The notes beneath the pieces are model-generated. The model saw nothing but the letters and a program-made list of their open reading frames with translations, did not search any database and was not told where the DNA came from. The translations under genes and the position numbers were made by a program. From assembly GCA_002081555.1 (NCBI GenBank), contig MZNV01001012.1, positions 1 through 26,874 of the forward strand: DNA of 26,874 bases. Direction: 5' to 3'. This document shows, piece after piece, positions 1-10,503 of this stretch. Each line of letters starts with the position of its first letter. The first letter of the stretch is position 1. The DNA is from Protostelium mycophagum. Lineage: Eukaryota > Evosea > Variosea > Protosteliida > Protosteliaceae.

Positions 1-2040
1 TCCATTTCCGACATCGTAGTGATAGACACCGCCGATGGTGCCGAAATTGCCATCTTTGTTAGGCACAGACCACAACCCATCTCTTGTGTTGGGAAACCCA
101 CTGTATCACGTCAGTCAAACGTCACGTCAAGATATCACTCACACGTTGTCTGACACTCCGATGTAGGTGTTGTTGATCATGGACTGGGTGTTGATCATGT
201 CTGTTCCTCTGGGCGTATCTGCAAATATCGAGTCTCTCCAGATAGATGGGCTGCAACCTCTGCTCCACACTCCAGTTCCTCTGCTTTTGTACACGGTTAA
301 ACCGGACACTACCAAGGGTACCTTCATCCAATCCGAGAAAGGAGGTCCTAGGAGTGTTTGAGTAACATGTTGCATCAAGAAATCAAACATACCAGAAGTG
401 GGGGACCACTGTCCTGCGGACATGGAGCCATCAGCATTCTCCATGTTTGAGCATTGGACTCCGTCCTGGAAGATGCCGTGAGCCACGTTTCCATGGAAAC
501 CGTTGGGAGGTAGGCTGGTCCTCCGTGGATTCATCACGGTACTGTCAGTCCAAAACTTTGCGCTGAGGCGGACAGGCATCTGAGGCATCACGAACCAAAA
601 CCCGATGAAAGCCCCAGAAGCGACTGACATTTCAATGAGTTTTCATATGATTTCATGTAAAACCACCATTGTCAATGAAAGTGTTGTTTGGGTGGGATAT
701 CCAAAATGTGCTGGCCTGTGGATCAGAGAGTAGAAGGGGGTTGACATCCATGGGCTTTGTATAGGCACCCCAATTCTTGATGAAAACGTTACCATGCTCA
801 CCACCGTCTTCTAAGAAATAGCAGTGTCCGGAGGTGTTGTACGCGATGTTATTGAATATATTGACTCCGTGGCTCTCTACAACCAGTCATTCATGTTACC
901 ATCCTATAGCACAAAGGAAGAGCAACTCAACCCACCGTGAATGGAAATACATCTCTGATATACGTCATGAATAGAATTGTCCGTCAGTGTGACACCCATG
1001 CCCCAGAGGAACCTCGCCAAGTGTAGATGTATGGGATATCTTCCCATCACTCCGTATTGACCCATCTTAGTCAGCTCTATTCCTTGAACATAATGGGCTC
1101 CAAAGCGCAGTAGAAAGTGACCTCCTTGCTGGTTGGCGTCTGAGGCACTATCACCGCGAATCAAAATGCGCCTGGAGAGTAATCTATGCTTGTGTTACGA
1201 TGTAATGAGACGTGTGTACACGTGACAAGAATACGAATCGATTGGTAACCCACCCCACTTCGGCTCTCTGGATGCCTTGACCCCAGTGCTTCCATGACAA
1301 CGGTCTGTCCAATGTGATGGTCTTTCCGTCTGAAGAGATAGCCGCAACGGTCCTCTTCTCGTGCTGGTCCGCAAAGACTTGATTTCCTTTCATCATCCCA
1401 GTAGCTGTCACTTCGCTGTAGTCCGTGCTTGCAATCTGCTATTATCAAAATCAAAACTATACCAGGGATCTCACCAAAACGACGTCGTTCTTGACCCACT
1501 TTACAGACTCTTGCAAGACCAAAGTGCTTGACCCGTTGTTAGCTGTGGAGGCCAAACGTGTCCAAGAAGGTCCTGAGGTATAACCGTACATTTTGACAAC
1601 ACCACCCCATACCGCGACAATTCCTTTGGTACCAAGGTTGGTAGAGTCATAAGCGTCGACTCCCAACTGCCCACCACCGATCAGGGTAATGATCACCTGT
1701 TTGGATGAGCAAAACAGAAACAAATCGTCATTGCCTTTTGGGTGATCGGACAGTCTGAAGTGCCGATCGTGAGGGTGCCTTGAGGTCCCACTACGATGCC
1801 CTGAGTGATGATCTCCAGATTGGTATCATAAATGAAGAGGCTTCCATTCACGGTGATCACTCCAAGAGCCACACCAGGGCTTGTGCTTAAAATTACGGAG
1901 GTCCCGGCTGGAATAGTCACGCTTCTGCCGGCAACATTCCACCCGCTGTTCCATTGGACTGCACCGCTTGGTGGGTTCGGAGGACATGCAGAAATAACCG
2001 CTGCAAAGACCAGAAGCAACAAGAAGAGTTGCCTGCTCAT
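1..2040 (-). CDS. Secreted G8-domain / parallel beta-helix protein (CEMIP/TMEM2/fibrocystin-like), 3' end beyond window
   Basis: Start at 2040 (MSRQLFLLLLVFAAVISA) gives a clear signal peptide, so the product is probably secreted or on the cell surface. My exons run 2040-1735, 1696-1475, 1435-1254, 1171-936, 876-667, 623-393, 347-143 and 100 to the window edge; introns are 38-82 bases. The first exons form a G8 domain (GTLTIGTSDCPI, then VVL/IASTDYSEV across an intron). Then come the beta-helix hallmarks GRYPIHLHLA, SIHDVYQRCISIH, a SHGV...GHCYFLEDG segment and VAHGIFQDGV, in the order seen in CEMIP and TMEM2. In animals that group binds or degrades hyaluronan; the ligand here is unknown. The first intron (1697-1734) appears to be GC-AG. 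The family call is firm, the biochemical role is not. Confidence 0.85.
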
Positions 2041-2632
2041 GGTGGCTGTGGCCTGAGCCTCTTCTGAAAAATGTTTAAAACCGTTTTCAAGTTACTGCTC
2101 GAGTTGTGCGACTTTGCCGGGATTGACAGTCAGATCCCTATTACCCCGTAATAATGTGGCATTGAGAGCCGGCTTGTCCGTTGGTATACAACTAAATTGT
2201 CACGATAACTGCGGGATGCCGGTATTGTCTTGAGCAGTGTGCTGTTGCTATGGACTTAATGTGTTGCTGCCTCGGGAATTTGAACCACACATGCAAATGT
2301 GCAACTCCGAAGGTGCTGCTTAACCTCAATTTGGGCTCAACCAACTGAAACCTCAGACTGGTATCACCCCGCGGACAAGGATTTGTACAATTTTCAAAAT
2401 GAAAACTAATTGCGGTAACTACCGCTCTGTTGCTGTGAGTAACACGTTAGTGTTAACGTGTATCGTATGGCAACTGGTCAGATGTACAAATTCGTGTCTG
2501 CTGGGTAATAGACATAAATAAATTTCATTTTTTTGTTGTTAATCCCAATAAGACACTCCATCAACTCAATCTGAAGGAATGGATGATCGATCATCCATTC
2601 ATCTTAAAAAGTCTAAAGAACATGAAGACGTT
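2041..2632. other. Intergenic region between the G8 gene 5' end and the cyclin H 3' end
   Basis: No credible coding exon. It should hold the promoter of the G8 gene and the short cyclin H 3' flank. Three inverted repeats are visible: GCGGTA/TACCGC at 2412-2425, ACACGTTA/TAACGTGT at 2442-2461, and a perfect 24-base palindrome at 2577-2600. A tRNA-like box A/box B pair on the minus strand was considered and rejected. Confidence 0.6.
2577..2600. repeat. Perfect 24-bp palindrome downstream of cyclin H
   Basis: The two 12-base arms GAATGGATGATC and GATCATCCATTC are exact reverse complements with no loop. It sits 33 bases past the cyclin H stop codon on the transcribed side, so it may fold in the 3' end of that transcript or be a binding site for a dimeric protein. 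Confidence 0.85.
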
Positions 2633-4067
2633 TTATTTCGTCTTCCATTTTGATTCAATTTCTGCGATGTCTTGCTCAGAGGGGGTGTTTTTTGTGGGCT
2701 GAAAATCGCGACAGATCTCCTCGATTTGTTGCAAGAATTTCGATTTTGATTCTGAGGGTAGTTTGGAAATCACATTCTCTTCTATGTATCTACAACTCGT
2801 CAATTTTATATTTTAAATTGATTTTTTTCAAAGAAGAGAGAAAATTCTTGCAGACAAAAAAAGACTGTACAGATTCACTTACGCGTTGTAGATATGCATA
2901 TCCCCCGCCTCAAAGGAGGACCTCAGCGCGGCGAGTGCCAACACCGACGGGGAATAATGAAATTGTAGATCGGTTTGTAGAGAGTCACTGATCCATTTTT
3001 TTGCCGTCAGCCAGGTCTTATGCAAATCTTTTTTCATGGTGAATTTCTCGCTTATCACGTTCTACAACGAGTGAGTCGTTGTAGATGGCAACAATCGAAT
3101 TTTTGTGCCGAGGCGAGATTATCCAAATAAAAATCAGTGTATTTTTTTCAAATAAATAATGAAATAAATTATTTTGAAGAAATACCATGTCACCAACAAA
3201 ACCGTTGAGTGGCCTGTAGGGATGGTACACGTTTAAATTGAAATTCATGATGTCTAAAAGAGATATCTCGGGTGCCAGGATACCATCAGAAGTGACCTTC
3301 AACTTGAGTTCTCTGATCAGATCATCGGGCTTGAAACGTGTCTCTTCAACTTTTCCCGCCATGTATATGAGAGTCATGCTGGAAGAAATGAGAAATGGAT
3401 CATTTAGATGTACAAAAATAATTGCATTGTTATGTAGATTGGAACGCAGGGTTAAAGACATGTTTAGGCTGCTCTGCAAAAATTGAAAGAATATATTGTT
3501 GGGATTTGATGATCCTCACTAGATCTGGCCAGGAGGTAGTAGAGCTACATTTCTGCGAAGATAGACACGTTTAAGGAAGGATATAGCAGTGGCCTGAAGA
3601 CATTCAAATAAATTCTGGTGATGATAATGATATAATTTCAATCTTGGTGTTACAAGCGCATCTAGGTATAGAAAGATGTGGAAATCAATCTATGAATAAA
3701 CTTTCTGTGAAGCAGATACCGATGGCATGCAATGAAATGAATCTACCTGAACTTTATCTGGAAGGCGCAGTTCTGAACAATCATTCTGTATTTTTGAAAT
3801 GTAATATCGCAGGATCTTGTCTTCATCTTCGAGAGAGATCGCTTTATCAGGTTGCTCTGATCATGATGAGCAGAAATCACTTGAATTGAATTCTGGAAAA
3901 TGGTCACCTGCTCTAGCCTGTTCATTAAGTGCTACTCTCATCGATCTGACAACTGATGTTTCACGAAACAGCCACTCTTTCACCTGAGATGACCCTTTGT
4001 AGTTTAATCCGATTGTGGGAGCTTCCTCCTCTGTGCTCTCTTCCATAGGATCATCTTCGCTTGTCAT
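2633..4067 (-). CDS. CCNH: Cyclin H (CDK-activating kinase / TFIIH subunit)
   Basis: Cyclin H partners CDK7 and MAT1 in the CDK-activating kinase and in TFIIH. Six exons, 4067-3908, 3856-3747, 3593-3520, 3378-3186, 3061-2883 and 2789-2633, total 873 bases, giving 290 residues against 323 in human. The N-terminus has SSQVKEWLF and AISLEDEDKILRYY, matching the segment before the first cyclin fold. ATAISFLKRVYLRR, then YMTLIYMAGKVEETRF, form the first fold. NFNLNVYHPYRPLNGF is the cyclin H signature (human NFHLIVHNPYRPFEGF). SPSVLALAALRSS lies in the second fold. The fourth intron (3062-3185) ends in a CTACAACGA/TCGTTGTAG hairpin. The stop TAA lies inside an AATAAA. Divergent from the kinesin gene. 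Confidence 0.9.
3062..3185 (-). other. Cyclin H intron 4 with a hairpin at its 3' splice site
   Basis: The spliced strand ends CTACAACGA-CTCAC-TCGTTGTAG, a perfect 9-bp stem with a 5-base loop at 3062-3084. The right arm is the acceptor AG itself, so a folded transcript would bury the splice site. Phase 0 on both sides preserves the reading frame across the exon junction. Confidence 0.75.
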
Positions 4068-4206
4068 CGCCTTGATTTATCGATCTGTCCAGATCAATAC
4101 AGAAGATGAAAGCCCGAAATTTTGTGCCCTGATACGTTTTGGCGGGAAAATCAAGTTTTTCAAATTTGAGTCCCACATCATTTTTAGCCTGTGAAACATT
4201 GATGCA
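4068..4206. promoter_or_regulatory. Divergent cyclin H / kinesin promoter with E2F-like site
   Basis: The start codons of cyclin H (minus) and the CENP-E-like kinesin (plus) are 139 bases apart and must share this region. TTTTGGCGGGAAAA at 4137-4150 matches the E2F consensus TTTSSCGC and is placed 57 bases before the kinesin ATG. E2F control of mitotic genes is known in other eukaryotes; use here is inference, weakened because GGCGGGAAA also recurs in introns of this window. Confidence 0.5.
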
Positions 4207-7200
4207 ATGGCCGATTCAATCAGTGTAGCCGTTAGAGTCCGTCCTCTTAACCAGAGAGAAACAAACGCAGGAGCCCAAAACATTTGGAATGTTGAGGATT
4301 GCTCCATTTCACAGATAGACACCAACGGCAGGGCTATTCCTTCAGCATCATATGCTTTTGGTAAGAACTGAGCAATCTCTTCTCTGCATTTCTCTGATCC
4401 ATATCTTAGATAAGATTTTCCATGCTCGCACAACCAACAAAGATGTATATGTAGAAACGGCCAGAGATGTGATCCTCTCTTCTATGGATGGGATTAACGG
4501 TACTATTTTCACATATGGACAAACGTCCAGTGGGAAGACCTTCACAATGAAGGGAACGGATAACACCCCTGGAATTATTATGTTGGCGTTAGAGGACATT
4601 TTCAGATACATAGACAAGACCCCAAATCGCCAATTTCTTCTTCGTGTCTCATACATTGAGATTTACAATGAAGAAATCAAAGATCTACTGTCCCCCAATC
4701 AAGGAAAGAAGCTAAAGATCCATGAAGATTTAGAGGTGATAAGCGGACGTTTCATCTTTCAAAAGATCTAACATTCTGCAGAAGGGAATTTTTGTCGGTG
4801 ATCTCAGAGAAGAGGTTGTCAAATCGATTGATCAGGTGACCATCTCCACCGAGATCCATAACGAATCTGATCGTTTCCAGGTTCTTACTTTAATGTCTGA
4901 AGGAGAAAGAAACCGCCACGTTGGCTCCACCCACATGAACGAGACCTCCAGCAGATCTCACACCATCTTCAAGATCATTGTAGAGAGCAGCGATCGTGGA
5001 AATGAACCTTCTGAAGTCGGGACGAAGAGAAAGTCTATGCACAGGTGATCTTATTCCTGCCAAAACATTCTGCATGCAGTTACTCATGTTGTACAGCGGA
5101 CCTGTCAAAGTGTCCTCTTTAAACTTGGTGGATTTGGCTGGAAGTGAGAGAAGTGCTTCTACTGGAGCTGAAGGTGTTCGATTTAAAGAAGGTAAAGTTT
5201 ACATGTCGACATCAACATTCCTTTTGTACGTTAAAATAATCGGATCTACAACGAGACATGACGCCAAGCAGGAGTCAACATCAACAAGAGTCTTTTGACG
5301 CTCAGCACTGTGATCAAGAAGCTCTCAGACGCAGTTCAAGGAGCTCACATTCCTTACCGTGACTCTAAGTTGACGAGAATCCTGCAGACAGCACTTGGAG
5401 GAAACTCAAAGACGACCATCATCTGCACGATCACGCCTGCATCTCTTCATTGTGAAGAGACGCACAGTTCTTTAAAGTTTGCGAGCAGAGCCAAAACCAT
5501 CAAGAATAAACCACAAGTGAACGAGGTAAGAAACGTTGATTCTATTTTGGCGGGAAACTGAAGATGGCAGGTTGTAGATGACACGACTATGATGAACCGT
5601 TTGAGAAGAGAGCTGGACCAACTCAAGAAAAAATTGGCCGCGGGAGGTAAATTTCCCTGAAAATTCTAACACGTCTCACGCCTTCAGGAAATTCCGAGGA
5701 AATTTCCAAGCTGCAGGACGAGAACCAGAAGATGGCTCTCGGACTTGCAGAGAAGGACGCACAGAAGGCTTTACATGAGGACCAAATACAGCGCTTGAAG
5801 GCCATGTTGCTGACGTCATCAAGTGAAGGGAATGTAAAGAAGCAGAGAAGAGATCCCCGCCGAGAGACGTGGTGTCCACGTGCTCAGGGGTTCCCTGTCA
5901 TGTCAAGGGTGAGTTTCTGGCGGATTGTAGATGGATCATAGTTTGAGGAATTTATTTATTCCGTGCAGGAGGAACAATTCAAAATTCCGAGTTTTGTTCC
6001 GAGGAAGAGGGTCATGACGAACCCAGAAAATTCCGAGAATTCGCCCGCCCCTCAGGCAGTCGACTCCCCCATCCCAGAAAATGTCACATTTGACATGACA
6101 AATGTCAATATGACACCTTCCGAAGTTCCGGAGGAGAAAGTCGTAGATAAAGACCAGAGGATCATGGAGCTGGAAAAGAAATTGGAAGCGGTGAGGAGTT
6201 TTAAAAATAAAAAAATATTTGTAAAATCTCATTTCTGCAGATGAAGCAGAAGACTTTGAGATTGAAGAGGGAGAAGACCGAGATCTTGGATGAGGAATCG
6301 GAAAATGCTGAAAAGGAGGTAGATCGTCTGTCTACAACGAGACGATTGTAAATTTCTCTGAGGTTGTGCCTCATAAAACTTTTTGTGACAAAGAAAGGAC
6401 AATCATGCTGGATTGTGAATCTACAACGACTCACAACCAAAGGTCAGGAAGATGGAGATGAAATATGCCGCCTTGGAGAAAGAGAGTGACGAGCTCTTGA
6501 AGAAATCGATGCAAGAGAAGGACGAACTGCGCCAAGAGATGGAGAAATTGAGGGCACAAAAGGTTGAGACGGTTGCTAAGGAACCACAGTGGACCCCAAT
6601 GGATAAGTTTGAATTCACCACCCCAGCAAGAAACAGCTCCGTCTCAAGGCTCAGTATGTGGTACGTAATCTTGTGAAGGCGAAGTTTTCTGAGAAATTTC
6701 AGTCGCACAGGAAGCCGTATACCCCCTCCCTCCGTGTCTCGTGTCCCCCTCCCTCCCTCCTCCATGCGTAACGTTTCAGTCGAATGCGAACTTGACCGTT
6801 ACAAGACCGGCTATGAACGTTCAGAGGAAGAGAGAAACCGATTGACCAAAGAAGTCCAAGAACTCAGACACGAAATTCAAAATTTGAACAGTTCCCAGAA
6901 CAAGTCCAAGAAGGAGGTAGAAACTCGCGTTGTAGACGCCGAAACTGACTCGTTGTAGAAACAAAAAGCCGAGAGCGACCTGTCACTGGTGGAAAAAGAG
7001 CGGGAAAATGTGGAAAAAGAGCGGGAAAAGTTGAAAGTGAAAGAGACAGAGTTCAAAGAGAAGAACAAGCAACTTTTGGCGGAAAAGACATCGCTCATGA
7101 CAGAGAAGCTGGCATTTGAGCGCGAGAACAAGAGCATGAGGGACCAAATACAGAGGATGGCCAAAGAGGTGAGATTTCGGCCAAGTTTCGGGGCTCGTGT

Positions 7201-9655
7201 TGACTCGTTGTAGATGGAGAAGGATAAAAAAGCAGACACGAAGACCAAAGAATTGAACAGCCAGATCTCCATCAAAGACAAACAGGTGGAGAATCTTGGA
7301 AAAATCCAAGAAAAAATCAAGCAACAATTACAAACAGCGGAGAGCGATCTACAAGACCGAAACGAAGAGTACGATATCTTGAACCAGGTGATGCGACGTC
7401 TTAATTTTTACAACACAGTATTAACGTGTTGTAGAAATACCAAAATGCGATCAACGAGCACCTCTTATTGCAAGAAGCACAGAGCCAACTCGAGATGAAT
7501 TTCCAGAATCTACAACAAGAGGTGACGTCATTGTAGATGGTCACGATGAACTTTCACTGAATTTTCGTAGATGGAAGATTCCGAGGAGAGGTCAAGGCAA
7601 TTACAGGAACAGAATGAGATTGCCAAGAAGAGGAGGGATGATATCATAGCCTCTATGGAGAATGATATCTTGGAATTGGAACAAAAGGCGGGAGATTTAC
7701 AGAGTGAAATTTCCAAGAAGAGTCGAGAACTCGAGCAGGCTGCACAGAACGCACATACACAGACTGCCGAAATATTGGTAGTTTATTTTTTCAGAAGCTG
7801 TTGTTAATATAAATCAGGAGTGCAAGAGGATCGCAAATGAAATCAGCGAGAATGTACAGAGATCACACGCTGAGACCGATCACTCCAAATGTACAACCCT
7901 CCACCCCCTCTCCACCCCCATCACTGTCGACGCTCGATCTTCTGTACACGTCATCATGATGTCATTGGCACATAGGGCGATGTTGCAATGCAATGAAATT
8001 CAGAGAAAGAGAGAGAGTTGTAGTTCGCTGGAAGAACAGCTGACCGAGTCCCTTTTTCAAGTTGAGGAACGCCAAGCCGAGGTAAGAATTCGTAAAAGGA
8101 ACTAAAAATAACAAACTTACAGGTCTCCATGCTGCAAGGAAAAGTGGAGGAAATTTCAGCACAACTCAAGTCGGAGACTTTGAGACTCAACGGAGAGTTG
8201 GATAAGGCTGCTGAACAATACAGTGCTGCAGAACAGGAACTTTCCCAGAAAAAGGACGAGCTCCAGCTTCTGACAGAACAACTCGAAGTCGAGAGGCACG
8301 AATTCTCCAGTCGCCTATCCGAAAAAGATCAAAAAATTTCTGAGCTGACAGGTCAGTAAAATCTGAAAAATTGGATCTGACTCGTTGTAGATGAATTGAA
8401 CACGTTGAGTGAAAACCAAGAGTTACAATTGAAGGAGATTCAAAGTTTGGATGGAAAACTGAGCGTTGTAGACGAGCAAGTTGAAAAATTCAGAATTTCA
8501 GAGAAGGAATGGGAAGCAAACAAATCAGAGCTCGAAGAAATCTGCCATTGTTTTGAGGCAAAGATATCTATGATCATGGCAGAGATGTCTCAACAGAAGG
8601 TGACGTCATCCCCCGTTTGTAGATACTCAACCATTCCAGGAACAGTCAGAGAATCTCAAGAATGTTCTGGAGGGAGAGAAATCGGCCTTGGAAATTTCCC
8701 TGAAAGATTTGACAGAACAACGCCTTCTACTTGGAAATGACGTCTCGCGCCTGGAGGCAGAAAGGTCACAATCACAGACCGACTTTGCGAAATTGAGTGA
8801 CGAATTCTCGGTGTACAAGACGGAATATTCTGAGCGTCTACAACGAGCAGAGAACACTGTACAAGAGCAGGAGGGACTCATCGAGAAGTTAGCCGTACAA
8901 GTAGATGACGTCACCAGTCACAACAATGCTGTACAGGAGAAGCTGCGCCTCGCTTCAGCGGAGTCAGAGTCGCTGAGACATCTCAAGACAACACTCGAGA
9001 CATCCCTTCACAAATCGCAGCAGAGTGTCGACGAACTGCAACAGCAAGTCAGTGACAGAGATGACATCATACGTCAAGGCCAAGAAGTCTTGACATCTAC
9101 ACGTCAGAAACTCGAAGAATTTTCAGAGAAATGTCTCGAAGGCACAGCGAAGATTTCCTCTTTGGAGAATGAAGTGGCATCATTAAGAGGAGAAGTCGAG
9201 ACGTTCAACGAGAAGAAGAAGAACCAAACGAGAGACTTCATCAACCAAAAGAGGGAGCTTGAGAAGAGATTGAGATTGTCCAATGATGAGTATAACATCA
9301 TGGAAGCGGACAATAGAGATCTCAAGGCCGAGGTGAACAAGCTTTTGCATCCTCCGAAGGAGATGAAGCTGATCCTTGGCAGGTTCAGAAGATCACAATA
9401 CAATTGGAGGAAGCGAAGAAGTCGGTCCAGATGAAGGTGAAAGAAAGGAACTTGTGGCAGGGCGAGGTGATGTTCTTTCAGAATGACGAAATTTGTAACA
9501 CCTCTCAGTACAACAAACTTTTCGAGAAGAAGAGACAAGAGGCAGCGGGAACAACAGATAAGGAGAATGTAGAGAATAAGAGGATCACAAAAAATGAGAG
9601 ATTGGAGATCAACAGCCAGAGGCCTCCAATGCCTCCCAGTGCATATAGAGAATAA
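4207..9655 (+). CDS. Kinesin-7 / CENP-E-like motor protein
   Basis: Plus-end kinesin likely acting at kinetochores or on cargo microtubules. The motor begins [15 protein letters not shown]. The P-loop is GQTSSGKT, switch [12 protein letters not shown], switch [10 protein letters not shown], and [17 protein letters not shown] follows. The neck ([18 protein letters not shown]) resembles CENP-E rather than kinesin-1. After the motor come roughly 1,000 residues of charged heptad-rich coiled coil ending [12 protein letters not shown]. First exons: 4207-4360, 4410-4735, 4782-4835, 4881-5044, 5097-5191, 5272-5525, 5571-5646; about 20 introns in all. Three tail introns end in the same TGACTCGTTGTAG. 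The piece at 7880-8010 reads open throughout, so an intron there is uncertain, as is the junction near 6660-6703. The stop overlaps AATAAA at 9651-9656. Confidence 0.9.
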
Positions 9656-9895
9656 AAGTTGATATAAGTGTGTTGATCCGTATGAGCGGAGACTTTTCGG
9701 TTAAATCCTATCGTCGGGAAGGTGATGAGATCCCCGGTCCTACGACCTAAAGTAGTTGTTTTGTTGCGACATGCCTTCCATATGGAAGCATACAAAAGCT
9801 TTGGAAAAGTGTTTTTTTGATATCCAAAAGGAATTTGACAAACGATATAGTGTTATATTACATTAGCCACCCTCTATATGTGTATACTCTATATC
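9656..9895. other. Intergenic, between convergent kinesin and Ggamma genes
   Basis: 240 bases containing the two 3' ends. Kinesin uses AATAAA at 9651-9656. I see no canonical AATAAA for the Ggamma gene and no coding exon. Confidence 0.5.
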
Positions 9896-10145
9896 TTATA
9901 AAATACTGCAAACGCTATTGGCCTTGACCTTGAAGGGATTTTGGAGTGAGCAGGAAGGGTCAAAAGGATCCTCCACTTTCTGAGTAAAAGCGACCAATCT
10001 GCGTCCTCCTTCAGACATCCCACATTATTGTAATAAGATATAAAACTTACCCAGCACAAGCTTCTGAAACCTTGATTCTTTGACGAACGAGGTCTTGTTG
10101 CAGTTGTTCTTGTTGCTGTTGTAACTGTTCGAGTTGAGAGACCAT
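9896..10145 (-). CDS. Heterotrimeric G-protein gamma subunit
   Basis: A small two-exon gene: 10145-10051 and 9998-9896, with a 52-base GT-AG intron (9999-10050), encoding 65 residues. Animal Ggamma subunits have about 67-75. The N-terminus is a Gln-rich helix (EQLQQQQEQLQQDLVRQ) that would coil with Gbeta. RIKVSEACAGLVAF aligns with the RIKVSKAAADLMAY core of human GNG2. EDPFDPS and QNPFKVK match the EDPLL and ENPFREK positions. The C-terminus CSIL is a CaaX box; the final Leu predicts geranylgeranylation and membrane anchoring. It lies 2.5 kb from a cAMP-receptor-like GPCR, which may be coincidence. Without splicing, the second exon reads in another frame and looks like nothing, so it is easily missed. 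Confidence 0.87.
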
Positions 10146-10503
10146 ATCTTAATGTCGATCCGAAAGAAAATGAGTGCCGGTTGATGGTTTTTTTTGTTCC
10201 ATGAACACTCACTGCCGTTGTAGAACGCTTTCTTCCAAAATTAGAGAGCTTTCTGCGGACATCACATGCTAGAATTCGCGTAGAGGTCGATCACCATGTT
10301 TGACCGATTTGGAAGAGGTATCATCACATGGAATGAGTTCAGGTGAGTGGATGCGAGACTTGATTTCGAAGAAAATGACACAATCCAGCGCGGTGATGAG
10401 ATCTTTAGGGGTAATTTAATTTTATGATGGTTGAGAAGGCTAAATGGTTCATCAATCTTGAGATCTAGAGTGATCTTTGTAGTTTCCTGACGTATCTGTG
10501 CCG
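10146..10503. promoter_or_regulatory. Divergent Ggamma / EF-hand gene region with a possible upstream exon
   Basis: 358 bases between two start codons. Most looks non-coding. ATG at 10296 opens MFDRFGRGIITWNEFR, followed at once by a good donor (AG/GTGAGT at 10343-10350). The peptide has EF-hand loop spacing (D1, G6, I8, E12), which fits the EF-hand gene just downstream. I could not find a fully convincing join, so it is left outside the CDS. Confidence 0.4.

Noticed and set aside
2274-2351. tRNA-like box B (GGTTCAAATTCCC) and box A-like CAGTTGGTTGAGC on the minus strand
   Set aside because: T-stem, D-stem and acceptor stem do not pair and no anticodon arm can be drawn; box B has an extra base. 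At most a chance or very decayed Pol III promoter.
3018-3479. Single 153-residue minus frame as one exon
   Set aside because: Only its middle (YMAGKVEETRF...GFVGD) is cyclin H; both ends run into introns, shown by family alignment and frame sums.
6717-6765. CCCTCC-rich tract as a possible G-quadruplex or regulatory element
   Set aside because: It encodes a Pro/Ser linker ([15 protein letters not shown]) in the kinesin, and similar C/T-rich stretches occur near 7891 and 22700. G runs on the other strand are too irregular to claim a quadruplex.
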